Below, in pieces: positions 43,736-51,253 of a DNA stretch of 64,000 nucleotides. Where the stretch lies: the NCBI RefSeq assembly GCF_001078055.1, contig NZ_CP010777.1, positions 1,758,408 through 1,822,407 of the forward strand, in the 5' to 3' direction. The first letter of the stretch is position 1. The number at the start of each line of letters is the position of its first letter. The notes under the pieces were generated by a model. It searched no databases. It had not been told where the DNA came from and saw nothing but the letters and a program-made list of their open reading frames with translations. Source of the DNA: Rufibacter radiotolerans. Lineage in GTDB: Bacteria > Bacteroidota > Bacteroidia > Cytophagales > Hymenobacteraceae. The translations under genes and the position numbers were made by a program.

Positions 43736-43930
43736 GGTGGTGGTTTCAAAATGGAAAGGGGGGATTGTAGTTAGGGCATTCGACTGATTAGCAGGCAGAA
43801 TTAATAATCCTAACAATGCGATAAATTATAAGAGTAATTAGATAAGCCATTTAAAGCTCAGCTATTTCAAAGGAGCATACCCATTAGATGGTGAAAACAC
43901 TTGCGCCCAAGTAAGAAGAAAGAAATTCAA

Positions 43931-44314
43931 TTATCCTACCTGCGGGGGATCTGGCTCAAAGGAAACCAGAAAGGAAGTATACCCCAACGCCTTAAAATGC
44001 GGCTGGTGGTACAAAAAATGGGGGACTGAAATAGGGGAAGACGGAGCAGGAAGGGTGCAGAGTACCTTAACCGAGCAAAGCTTCCCTTCCGGGATGGCTT
44101 CAGGGGTTTGGGAGGACTCTGTGGGTTGGATGATAGAAATGACAGTTTCACGTTCCGTTACCGCCTTGTGCAGCAATAGTTTAGTTTCCTGCTGCGGGCA
44201 GACCTTTTTAACGGCCACTCCCGCGTGGGCAACAGGCAAGACGCTGAGGGCCGTCAAAGACGACAGATGGATCATTACCATCAGAAGGGCCCATATTTTA
44301 AGAAAAGGTCTCAC
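43931..44314 (-). CDS. small exported cysteine-containing protein, unknown
   Basis: I do not recognise this 127-residue protein. It has a signal peptide (MRPFLKIWALLMVMIHLSSL, cleavage near VAHA, about residue 31). The mature part has three cysteines (KKVCPQQ, GKLCSVKVLC) and a hydrophobic-aromatic tail (PHFLYHQPHFKALGYTSFLV). The frame starts at GTG (44312-44314), with an in-frame ATG at 44281 as the alternative, which would lose the basic N-terminus. It is first in a predicted transcript with the SoxB-like lipoprotein 196 nt downstream and carries site B upstream, so it is a candidate accessory of that enzyme. Confidence 0.6.
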   Translation of the reverse strand: MRPFLKIWALLMVMIHLSSLTALSVLPVAHAGVAVKKVCPQQETKLLLHKAVTERETVISIIQPTESSQTPEAIPEGKLCSVKVLCTLPAPSSPISVPHFLYHQPHFKALGYTSFLVSFEPDPPQVG

Positions 44315-44317
44315 GGA

Positions 44318-44352
44318 GTTTTGCCTGGTTTTGCTAAAAACACCCCAAAAAC
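44318..44352. repeat. dispersed palindrome (degenerate, in a 5' leader)
   Basis: GTTTTGCCTGGTTTTGC then TAAAAACACCCCAAAAAC. It occupies the leader between the site B -7 element and the GTG start of the small exported protein. Confidence 0.5.
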
Positions 44353-44361
44353 AGGTTTCTA

Positions 44362-44405
44362 CAAAAGTGCCGAAAAAGCCAGGGAGCCTCAGTGACTTTT
44401 ATCAC
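44362..44405 (-). promoter_or_regulatory. Crp/Fnr-type activator site plus -7 element (site B)
   Basis: GTGACTTTTATCAC at 44392-44405. The minus-strand -7 is CACTTTTG at 44362-44369. The centre-to-element distance is 36.5 nt. It drives the small exported protein and probably the SoxB-like gene. Confidence 0.75.
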
Positions 44406-44497
44406 AGGACCAGGAAATTCGCTCTGTTTTTTTAAAACCGCTTAAGCGAGACCCTTTGAAGATTGGAGGCGAGGAATAAGCCATTCAGGAGTCATTG

Positions 44498-44537
44498 CTG
44501 CTTTAGGGCCGTTTTCCTTAAAACAGCCCTAAAGCAG
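44498..44537. repeat. dispersed palindrome (copy near 44.5 kb)
   Basis: CTGCTTTAGGGCCGTTTTCC then TTAAAACAGCCCTAAAGCAG. The outer bases CTGC/GCAG pair but differ from other copies. Confidence 0.85.
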
Positions 44538-44598
44538 AAGCCCAAAAAAATCAAATCAAAAATTTTATTCCTGTTGGCCTTTCAAAATGATTTTAAGG

Positions 44599-45549
44599 TT
44601 ACGTCAATTCTTTCACCGGGGCAGGATGAGGATTTTCCTCCTGAAGGGGTACTGGTGCTAGAGGGGCAGAAGGAGTTTGGGTACCTGCCTCTTTAAACGG
44701 GTACCACATCTGTTCCTGGAAGGTCTTAGGGTAGTGCTCCACCTCCTCAAAGCCTAGTTCAATGTCACGGCCGTCCTCGGGCATATAGGCCGTCCCGAAC
44801 AGGTAATCCCACACGCTCAGGCTAATGCCGTAGTTGGCGCCGTAGCGCCGGGGCATGTGCTTGGCGTGGTGCCAGATGTGCATTTGTGGGTTATTGAAAA
44901 GGAAGCGCAAGGGGCCCAGCGGCACGTGAATATTGGAGTGGTTAAAATGCCCAATCGCCGTGGCGAAGATGTGCACCAGAAAGAAATCCTGGATCCCGAA
45001 ACCGATCATGGCCAGCGGAATGTACTCCAAGGTACGGTAGACCACCGTCTCGCCCCAATGGAAGCGAAGGTGCGCGGCAAAGCCCATCTGCTGCACCGAG
45101 TGGTGCACCTTATGGAAACGCCACAGGTATTCTGAGTGATGCAGGAGGCGGTGCACGTTCCACTGAATGAAATCACGCACCACAAACAAGGTAAGCAACT
45201 GCGCCCATACCGGCCACAAATTCACCTCAAACGCCACCAGGTTCTTCACCCCAAACAGCGCCAGAAAATCATTAAACGCCTCTACGCCTATGTTAGAGAT
45301 GGCATTAAACCCTACCAGGGAGAAAAGGAAGAAGTTGAAGAACATGTAAAAGCCGTCCAGCCAGAAATCCTGCCTGATCTTAGCCTGGTGTTGCCGCCAG
45401 GGAGCCACTATCTCCAGCAACCAGAAAAAAAGAGACAGCCCTAGTAGCCAGTAAAAATAATTTCCCCACCGGGGGTACAGCACCTCGTTCAGGAGGTAGC
45501 CCCCGTAATCGGCAAAGGAATTAAGGAAGATGTTCCAGTATTTCTCCAT
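44599..45549 (-). CDS. fatty acid hydroxylase/sterol desaturase superfamily membrane protein
   Basis: Di-iron membrane enzyme of 316 residues with several hydrophobic helices in the first half. The histidine boxes are HRLLHHSEYLWRFHKVHHS (about 131-149), HFNHSNIH and NPQMHIWHHAKH, the usual HxxxH/HxxHH ligand set. The true substrate of such proteins in sulfur clusters is not known. It may modify a lipid to protect the membrane or act in another way. It is the last gene of a five-gene minus-strand run beginning with DoxX-DsrE (gaps 50, 72, 26, 24 nt). Confidence 0.85.
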   Translation of the reverse strand: MEKYWNIFLNSFADYGGYLLNEVLYPRWGNYFYWLLGLSLFFWLLEIVAPWRQHQAKIRQDFWLDGFYMFFNFFLFSLVGFNAISNIGVEAFNDFLALFGVKNLVAFEVNLWPVWAQLLTLFVVRDFIQWNVHRLLHHSEYLWRFHKVHHSVQQMGFAAHLRFHWGETVVYRTLEYIPLAMIGFGIQDFFLVHIFATAIGHFNHSNIHVPLGPLRFLFNNPQMHIWHHAKHMPRRYGANYGISLSVWDYLFGTAYMPEDGRDIELGFEEVEHYPKTFQEQMWYPFKEAGTQTPSAPLAPVPLQEENPHPAPVKELT

Positions 45550-45573
45550 GGACTAGGGTATTTTAATGGCCGG

Positions 45574-46008
45574 CTAGTACTTAATGTAGCCCCAGCCTTG
45601 CTCTTGTTTCATGATGATTTCGCCAATGGCCATAGGCACGGTGATTACCCCGGGTAGCAGCTGCGCTTTAGTGACGTTACGGGCCCGCATGGAATTCTCA
45701 CAGGCGGCAAAGACCACGCCTTTGCCTTGTAAGGCTTTGAGTGCTTCGGCTTTGTAAGATTTTTCCGTCACCAATAGGTCCAGGGCTTTTCCGTGCACCA
45801 CCACTTCAATGCGCGCCTCGGGCCAGGCACGTTTAATGTTGTTGAGTTGGCGCATGAGTCCGGCGTGCTGGGCCGTGTCGGCCGCAGACATGTCATAGAC
45901 AATGCGGTGCTCCGTGGCGAGTGCCTTGACCGGTGCTGTATCTTGCCCAAAAACCGAAAAAGAGGCCCAAAACAGAAAAGCCGCCAAAAAGAAAACCTTG
46001 TTTTTCAT
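45574..46008 (-). CDS. exported DsrE-family protein
   Basis: A periplasmic DsrE/DsrF-like sulfur-relay protein of 144 residues. The signal peptide is MKNKVFFLAAFLFWASFSVF then GQ. The fold shows EHRIVYDMSAADTAQHAG, EVVVHGKALDLLV, and the conserved cysteine C103 in FAACENSMRARN, followed by VPMAIGEIIMKQEQGWGYIK. In DsrE-type proteins such a cysteine carries persulfide sulfur. It sits 26 nt from the rhodanese lipoprotein in the same operon, a plausible donor-acceptor pair. The reaction is inferred, not shown. Confidence 0.9.
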   Translation of the reverse strand: MKNKVFFLAAFLFWASFSVFGQDTAPVKALATEHRIVYDMSAADTAQHAGLMRQLNNIKRAWPEARIEVVVHGKALDLLVTEKSYKAEALKALQGKGVVFAACENSMRARNVTKAQLLPGVITVPMAIGEIIMKQEQGWGYIKY

Positions 46009-46034
46009 AGTGGTAAGATTAAAGTTGATACTGC

Positions 46035-46475
46035 TTATTCTACGGCAACTCCCGTATTTTTAAGGGCCGAAAAGCCTTCCCGGGCATCATAAATCTGTTT
46101 GAAACTCAACTGCTTCATTTGCTGGGAGGCCTGGCCACTGCGCCCGCCTACTGCACAGTAAACAAGATAGGTCTTCTCAGGGTTCAGCGCTTTCAGGCGG
46201 GCCTGGAAATCTGGGCTGTAAATGTCCAGCAACTGCGCATTTTTCAGGTGGCCAGCCTGGTATTCGGCAGGGGTTCTTACGTCCAAAATCACCACCTCGG
46301 GTTGCCCGGCCAGCAGGTCTTTTACCTCTTGGCTGCTAAGGGCTTGCACCTGGCCGGTTTGCTGGGATTCAGCCGCTTGTTCAGCCACAACTTCTTGAGT
46401 AGTAGCATTGGTGGTTTGGGTGTTGCAGGAAGCCAAAAAAGCGGCCACTGCCAAAGAAAAAAGAATACCTTTCAT
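46035..46475 (-). CDS. rhodanese-domain lipoprotein
   Basis: Envelope sulfurtransferase of 146 residues. The signal peptide ends in a lipobox (AAFLASC, C17). A Thr/Gln-rich linker precedes the rhodanese domain: VVILDVRTPAEYQAGHLKNA (61-80) and the catalytic loop YCAVGGRSGQ (C107). It lies between TlpA and DsrE genes in the sulfur operon and could accept sulfur from persulfides in the periplasm. Confidence 0.93.
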   Translation of the reverse strand: MKGILFSLAVAAFLASCNTQTTNATTQEVVAEQAAESQQTGQVQALSSQEVKDLLAGQPEVVILDVRTPAEYQAGHLKNAQLLDIYSPDFQARLKALNPEKTYLVYCAVGGRSGQASQQMKQLSFKQIYDAREGFSALKNTGVAVE

Positions 46476-46507
46476 GAGAGGGGAATTTATTTTTTAAACC
46501 AAAGATA

Positions 46508-46536
46508 GGTCGGCCGGAAGTTTCTTCCAGCCGACC
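46508..46536 (-). terminator. intra-operon hairpin, weak terminator
   Basis: GGTCGGCCGGAAG and its near complement around TTTC lie between the TlpA stop and the rhodanese start. The minus-strand flank CTATCTTTGG has few U's, so partial attenuation is more likely than full termination. Confidence 0.4.
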
Positions 46537-46547
46537 ATTGGGGATGT

Positions 46548-47183
46548 TTATTTTTTAGCCAGGTTTTGTAGGTACTCACGCACCTCTTTGGTGTCATACT
46601 CGGCCATGCCCATTTGTTTGGCTACAATCTTGCCTTCCGGCGAAATCACAAACGTGGTAGGGATAGAGGGGCTTTCAAATTCCTGGGGCATCTCGCTGGC
46701 GGGCATATACACCGGAAACGTAAAGCCTTTCTTCGCGATGAACTTCTTGACCTTCTCCCTACCGCCCGCATCTACAGACAGCATTACAAAGGCAATTTTA
46801 TCTGAGCCTACATTCTCATACAGTTTTTGGATGTTGGGCATCTCAGCGATGCAGGGCGGGCACCAAGTGGCCCAGATGTTCATAAACACCACTTTGCCTT
46901 TCAGACTATTGAAGGGCACCACCTTTCCGTTAAGGTCTACCAACTGGAAATCAGCGCCCACCATTTCTGCAGTTGCCATAGGGCTGTTCACCGATACGGC
47001 CGGGGTAGAAGGAGTTGGTTCCAGGTCAGGCATGTTGGCGTTCTTGATGCCGGTGGCCAGCAGAAGGCGCTGCACCTGTCCAAGGGCCTCGGTATGGAGC
47101 CCGGTCATATACAGTACCCCAAAAATGGCCAGCATTACAGCCCAGCCAGGGATATCTTTCCAGGAAAATTTTCGCTTATTCAT
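46548..47183 (-). CDS. TlpA/ResA-type thioredoxin-like protein
   Basis: Membrane-anchored thiol-disulfide protein of 211 residues facing the periplasm. One N-terminal membrane helix (about 11-30, IPGWAVMLAIFGVLYMTGL), a Pro/Ser/Thr linker, then the thioredoxin domain with VVFMNIWATWCPPC (98-111, C108 and C111) and SPSIPTTFVISPEG carrying the cis-proline. It lies between the DoxX-DsrE fusion and the rhodanese lipoprotein in the operon and could keep their cysteines reduced. Confidence 0.93.
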   Translation of the reverse strand: MNKRKFSWKDIPGWAVMLAIFGVLYMTGLHTEALGQVQRLLLATGIKNANMPDLEPTPSTPAVSVNSPMATAEMVGADFQLVDLNGKVVPFNSLKGKVVFMNIWATWCPPCIAEMPNIQKLYENVGSDKIAFVMLSVDAGGREKVKKFIAKKGFTFPVYMPASEMPQEFESPSIPTTFVISPEGKIVAKQMGMAEYDTKEVREYLQNLAKK

Positions 47184-47233
47184 GATCTTCTATAGGTTGG
47201 GATGAAGAGTTATAAAATGAAAAAGGGTAGGAA

Positions 47234-48136
47234 CTACAGTTCCACCGTCATATAGCCCTGCTGCTGCAAATCAAACATATAGGTAAGGCCGTTGGGGACA
47301 ATTTCCACGCCTTTCACCAGCGTCTGGGGGTCAATGTTGAACTGTTTAAGGGACATGCCACACACCTTGTAGGTAATGCCCGCGGCCATTCCTTTCTCAT
47401 ACTCAGCAGCCATTTCATTGCCTTTCACAAACGCCTCAACAGACTTGGCGCAGGCCATTACCACAAAACTCTGGCGTTGGTATTTGCTGTCTTTGGTGAT
47501 GGTCTCCGCTGTGTTTACGGCCGCTTTCAAATGGTTGGGCTGACTAATCAAAACACCGTAGTTTTTACTTGTCGCCACGGCGGTGGAAGCAGACTTGGAA
47601 GGTGTTTGCGCCACCATGGTACCGGTGGCGCAGGAAGATAAAAGGCCGGTCGCTAGTAATGCCAGGACCATGCTATATACTGATTTTTTCATTACGTTCA
47701 GGTTTTTAAGGGTTTGTTTTCGGTTGATAAACCATTGGTCCAGGCCATAGAAAAGTGACCCGTTTACCATAAAAAAGAGGAGCATGCCCAACAGGGCGAT
47801 GTTCTTGAACAACGGGCCAGACCCGGCGGCGTTCCCTACCTGCACCGTAAGCGTGATAGGCACCAGGATAAGAAATAGGCCCAACGCCACCCACCGGGTC
47901 TTTAACCCAAGCAGCAGTAACAACCCACCCAGCAGCAGGCCCACCCCCGAAAGGACAATAAGGGTCTCAGCGGGCGCCATCCAGGTAGCCAGCTGCTGCG
48001 CAAAGGGGGCTTTTTCCAACCGGCCTGCCGCTTCTGCGGTCTGGAAAAGATGGTTGATGCCGGCCGTGATAAAGATGAAACTTCCCATGATGCGAAGCAC
48101 CAGAAACGATATTTTTTGCAAAGGAGTGATTTCCAT
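47234..48136 (-). CDS. DoxX-like membrane protein fused to a DsrE-family lipoprotein
   Basis: A single frame joins two usually separate proteins. The first part (about 140 residues) is a four-helix DoxX/DoxD-type membrane unit with FIFITAGINHLFQTAEAAGR and LLLGGLLLLLGLKTRWVALG. Then an internal Met-Lys-Lys begins a complete lipoprotein signal (MKKSVYSMVLALLATGLLSS with C at the lipobox), followed by a DsrE-like domain with cysteines in FVVMACAKSVEAF and YKVCGMSLKQF. The internal ATG at 47692 could give a separate product. I use ATG 48136 (MEITPLQK), because 48163 lies almost on the putative -7 element. First gene of the sulfur operon. Confidence 0.85.
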   Translation of the reverse strand: MEITPLQKISFLVLRIMGSFIFITAGINHLFQTAEAAGRLEKAPFAQQLATWMAPAETLIVLSGVGLLLGGLLLLLGLKTRWVALGLFLILVPITLTVQVGNAAGSGPLFKNIALLGMLLFFMVNGSLFYGLDQWFINRKQTLKNLNVMKKSVYSMVLALLATGLLSSCATGTMVAQTPSKSASTAVATSKNYGVLISQPNHLKAAVNTAETITKDSKYQRQSFVVMACAKSVEAFVKGNEMAAEYEKGMAAGITYKVCGMSLKQFNIDPQTLVKGVEIVPNGLTYMFDLQQQGYMTVEL

Positions 48137-48170
48137 TTTTAGAGGGGGATTTCTTTTTACCATTGAAAAG

Positions 48171-48219
48171 CAAGGTGATACTTACACCTGTGCCAGTTTC
48201 CCTGTAAAACAGGGAAACT
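48171..48219 (-). promoter_or_regulatory. second palindrome type upstream of the DoxX-DsrE operon
   Basis: A perfect palindrome AGTTTCCCTG-TAAAA-CAGGGAAACT (48195-48219, centre 48207) lies 36 nt from the edge of a weak -7-like CACCTTG (48171-48177, minus strand), the same geometry as the GTGA-N6-TCAC sites. The palindrome sequence is different, so another regulator may be involved. Confidence 0.45.
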
Positions 48220-48277
48220 CTGTTGAGTAGAGCCCATACTCTGGAATTCTACCTCAACCATTAACTCATCTGGGCCA

Positions 48278-48317
48278 GCCGTTTTAGGGCCGTTTTGGCC
48301 AATACAGGCTTAAAACA
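48278..48317. repeat. dispersed palindrome (copy near 48.3 kb)
   Basis: GCCGTTTTAGGGCCGTTTTG then GCCAATACAGGCTTAAAAC. Arms partly decayed. Confidence 0.65.
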
Positions 48318-48359
48318 GGTTTCCCTGGGCCAGCCCCAATGAGGTATTCTTGTATCAAC

Positions 48360-48731
48360 TTAAAAAAGAAATTGCGGAGGGGCGTGCCCAGGTTCCAGAA
48401 AAGGGGAGACGGGCGAAAGGGAAAGAAAAGATCCTTCTTCTTTCTGATGAATGAAAGGGAAAAGGCTAAGCTCCTGAAAAGGCTCCACCACGCCATAAAA
48501 TTGCGGGCCACATTCCGTGACGGTGGTTCCCTCCGTTTGGCCTTTGGAGGGGCTTTGGTGCTTCCAGCAGGTTTTAACGCATTTCCGCTTTAGGGCGTGG
48601 TGGCCCCTGGTGCAGCTTTTCCTGATTTCAGCCTTCCTGGAAGAATCAAAAGCAACCAATCCCCGGCTGCTTTTCGGGAATGCGAAAAGCAGGAGCAAGG
48701 TACCCATGAATAAAATCAGGTAGTGCTTCAT
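48360..48731 (-). CDS. small exported Cys/His-rich protein, tentative
   Basis: A 123-residue frame with a convincing signal sequence (MKHYLILFMGTLLLLFAFPK) and a mature part with KSCTRGHHALKRKCVKTCWK and VTECGPQFYGVV, so four cysteines and several histidines in a basic segment. I do not recognise it. The tail is Ser/Pro/Phe-rich and may be noise from a frame that outran the real end. Its ATG is 42 nt from a minus-strand GACCTTTG element (48773-48780), like the sulfur promoters but without a GTGA-N6-TCAC palindrome. Confidence 0.4.
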   Translation of the reverse strand: MKHYLILFMGTLLLLFAFPKSSRGLVAFDSSRKAEIRKSCTRGHHALKRKCVKTCWKHQSPSKGQTEGTTVTECGPQFYGVVEPFQELSLFPFIHQKEEGSFLSLSPVSPFLEPGHAPPQFLF

Positions 48732-48820
48732 GTTAGAAATTCTAAAAGCTTTGCCGAGCAGGCTGATTATTACAAAGGTCTACTGGTTTAAATAAACTGC
48801 CATTATAAAGCCCCCAGTAG

Positions 48821-50086
48821 CTAACAGGAGCCAGCTACCAGGCTCTCCTTTTTTTTGCCGGGCCAGAGCCGCCTGCCGGAACAGCTCATCCTTACTTCTG
48901 AGACCACGCCCGCGGCGACGGTCAAAACGGCCGTGCCCACCAATACGGCGCCAATCCCGAACAGGCTACTGAAAACCCCGGCCGCCACGGCTCCCACCAC
49001 ATACCCAAAATCACGCCAGAACCGGAAAATGCCCAGGCTCTGCGGACGCTGGTGCGGGTGGGTGTTCTCGGCTACCACGGCCAGGAAGTTGGGGTACACC
49101 AGGGCGGTTCCTAACCCCAGCAAAACCAGGGCACCAAGCAGAATAGGATAGGAATCCGCGAACAGCAAAAGGCCAATGCCAATACCCTGGGTGATCATGC
49201 CCAGGCTCAGCAATTGTTTTTTGCAGAACACATCGCCTAGCTTGCCTGTGCCCAGTTGCCCCAAGCCCCAGACCGCCGGGTAAATACCCGCTAATAAACC
49301 AATCTCTGATAAGGAGTAATTCTTGCTGGCCAGCAACACGGGTAATAGTCCCCACAGAATACCGTCGTTGAGGTTATTCACAAAACCGTTCAGGGTCACG
49401 GGGCCTAGGTTGGCGTGCCGCCAGGTGGTATCCTTCCAGATGTTCAGGAGCAAGGGAACAGCGGTTTGCGAAGCTTCTGTCTGCACATGGCCGTGGGTGT
49501 CTTTTACCAGAAATACCGTGAGCAGTAACCCAATGATGGAGAACGCAATACCCGGCAAAAAGGCATTGGTCACGTTGCCCGTGGTAGAGGCAATATAACC
49601 TGCCAGGAAAGAAACCACGCCTACTGACAAATAACCGGCAAACTCATTAATGCCCATGGCCAGTCCCCGGTTTTTTTCACCCACCAAGTCTATTTTCATG
49701 ACCACGGTAGCAGACCAGGCCAGGCCCTGGTTTAGCCCCAAGAGAATATTGGCAACTATCACCCAGGTCCAGCTTTGGGCATAAAGCAGCAGCCACGGCA
49801 CGGGTAGGGCCAAAAGCCAGCCAAATGTCAAAAGCTGCTTGCGGGTAAACCGTTTGGTCAGGCGCCCCATCATGAGGTTAGCGCCCGACTTGGCCAGCCC
49901 GAAGGCCACAATAAAGGAAAGCACGGCAGTGGTTCCGGTAATCCCGAAGTTTGTTTCGGCAAACTCCGGAATGACGGAACGCTCCAGCCCCACCATAGCC
50001 CCCACAAACCCATTCACCACTACCAGCAACCAGAATTGGAAGGCGTTCTCTCTGAGACCTAAGGTAGCACTGGCGGGATGGGTCAT
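48821..50086 (-). CDS. MFS transporter
   Basis: Twelve-helix inner-membrane transporter of the major facilitator superfamily, 421 residues. Helices are visible throughout, with MGRLTKRFTRKQLLTFGWLL at the 2-3 loop and GTGKLGDVFCKKQLLSLGMI at the 8-9 loop. It has no substrate motif I recognise. It follows the two YeeE-type genes in one direction and may be the last gene of the site C transcript, so a sulfur compound or organic anion is a reasonable guess. Confidence 0.88.
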   Translation of the reverse strand: MTHPASATLGLRENAFQFWLLVVVNGFVGAMVGLERSVIPEFAETNFGITGTTAVLSFIVAFGLAKSGANLMMGRLTKRFTRKQLLTFGWLLALPVPWLLLYAQSWTWVIVANILLGLNQGLAWSATVVMKIDLVGEKNRGLAMGINEFAGYLSVGVVSFLAGYIASTTGNVTNAFLPGIAFSIIGLLLTVFLVKDTHGHVQTEASQTAVPLLLNIWKDTTWRHANLGPVTLNGFVNNLNDGILWGLLPVLLASKNYSLSEIGLLAGIYPAVWGLGQLGTGKLGDVFCKKQLLSLGMITQGIGIGLLLFADSYPILLGALVLLGLGTALVYPNFLAVVAENTHPHQRPQSLGIFRFWRDFGYVVGAVAAGVFSSLFGIGAVLVGTAVLTVAAGVVSEVRMSCSGRRLWPGKKKESLVAGSC

Positions 50087-50127
50087 GGTTTAGGGTAATT
50101 TTAAGGAAAACGGCTTATAAACAGCTT

Positions 50128-50541
50128 TTAATGGGGCAATCTATCGCGCAGCACCCCGTACAGGTACGTGCCCAGCAAACCCCCAATAATAGCCACCAAA
50201 ATAGCCCAGTACTGGAAGCCGAGGTTCACAAACATAGGACCCGGGCAGGCGCCGGTCAAAGCCCAGCCTAACCCAAAGATGGTGCCTCCAATCAGGTAGC
50301 GGGGCACAGATTTTTCCTTGGGGGTGAAGACAATTGGGTTGCCCTGGTAATCCCTGATTTTGTATTTCTTGATTAAAAAGGTAGCCAGCGTACCCAGCAC
50401 CACGGCGGTTCCAATGATGCCGTACATGTGGAAGGACTGAAAGCGGAACATCTCCTGGATTCTAAACCACGAAATGGCCTCTGACTTACTCATCACAATG
50501 CCGAATAAAATACCGGCCAGAATAAACTTAAGACTTTTCAT
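50128..50541 (-). CDS. YeeE/YedE-family protein, C-terminal half
   Basis: Membrane protein of 137 residues matching the second half of thiosulfate transporter YeeE (TsuA): KSEAISWFRIQEMFRFQSFH and the conserved GWALTGACPGPMFVNLG with C99, one of the cysteines used to pass thiosulfate. Together with the 185-residue partner 46 nt upstream it would rebuild one transporter. Split YeeE pairs are common in Bacteroidota. Confidence 0.92.
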   Translation of the reverse strand: MKSLKFILAGILFGIVMSKSEAISWFRIQEMFRFQSFHMYGIIGTAVVLGTLATFLIKKYKIRDYQGNPIVFTPKEKSVPRYLIGGTIFGLGWALTGACPGPMFVNLGFQYWAILVAIIGGLLGTYLYGVLRDRLPH

Positions 50542-50587
50542 ATTGTTAACGCGTTTGCGGTGAACGGCTTAATTAAAGTTGGTTGCC

Positions 50588-51145
50588 TTAGAAGATGAGG
50601 GGCAGCAGGATGAAGGTGGTAATAAGCCCACCAATGAAGAACCCAACCACGGCAACCAAGGAAGGCCACTGCAGGTTAGACAACCCACTAATGGCATGGC
50701 CCGAGGTACAGCCCCCGGCGTACCGTGAGCCAAACCCAATCATGAAGCCGCCCAGCAATAATACCAGAAAGCCTCTAACGGTGAAGAGCGCCTCCAGGCT
50801 GAAAATCTCGGCTGGTTGAATGCCCTCCGGCTTGGAGATGCCCAGCTGCTGTAGGTCCTGCACGGTGGCCTGCGAAACCTGGACCGCTTCCCCGTTAGAA
50901 AGAAACTCCGCGGAGATGAAACCCCCAATTATGGCACCCACCAGAAAAAGCAGGTTCCAGATCTGGGACTTCCAGTTGAAATCAAAGAACTTCACATGCT
51001 TACCGGCCCCGCAGGCGGAACAAATGGTGCGAAGGTTGGAAGAGAAACCAAACGATTTCCCGAAGAATAGCAGTAGTACCATCACAAAGGCGATCACAGC
51101 CCCCGACGTGTACCATGGCCATGGCTGCCTTAATAACTCTAACAT
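50588..51145 (-). CDS. YeeE/YedE-family protein, N-terminal half
   Basis: Membrane protein of 185 residues corresponding to the first half of YeeE/TsuA. It has TICSACGAGKHVKFFDF (C42, C45) and the conserved SRYAGGCTSGHAISGLSNLQ with C146. These cysteine positions mirror those that relay thiosulfate in YeeE. It begins 108 nt after the rhodanese stop, with a hairpin between, so the pair is cotranscribed with site C or partly attenuated. Confidence 0.93.
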   Translation of the reverse strand: MLELLRQPWPWYTSGAVIAFVMVLLLFFGKSFGFSSNLRTICSACGAGKHVKFFDFNWKSQIWNLLFLVGAIIGGFISAEFLSNGEAVQVSQATVQDLQQLGISKPEGIQPAEIFSLEALFTVRGFLVLLLGGFMIGFGSRYAGGCTSGHAISGLSNLQWPSLVAVVGFFIGGLITTFILLPLIF

Positions 51146-51178
51146 ATTCTTACTTCTTTTAGGTTAGTAATGGTTGAA

Positions 51179-51222
51179 GAGCTACCGGTGCCCTGCCAAA
51201 AGGCCTGGCTACCGGTAGCTCT
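51179..51222 (-). terminator. hairpin between rhodanese and YeeE genes
   Basis: AGAGCTACCGGT pairs with ACCGGTAGCTCT around a 20-nt loop. The minus-strand flank TCTTCAACC has no U-tract, so it may be a partial terminator or an mRNA stability element. Confidence 0.4.
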
Positions 51223-51253
51223 TTAAAGTTTTGGGTGGAATGCTTTCAAGTTC

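Noticed and set aside
48284..48511. 75-residue minus-strand open frame
   Set aside because: It overlaps the better candidate at 48360-48731 in another frame, includes a palindrome copy and has no recognisable features.
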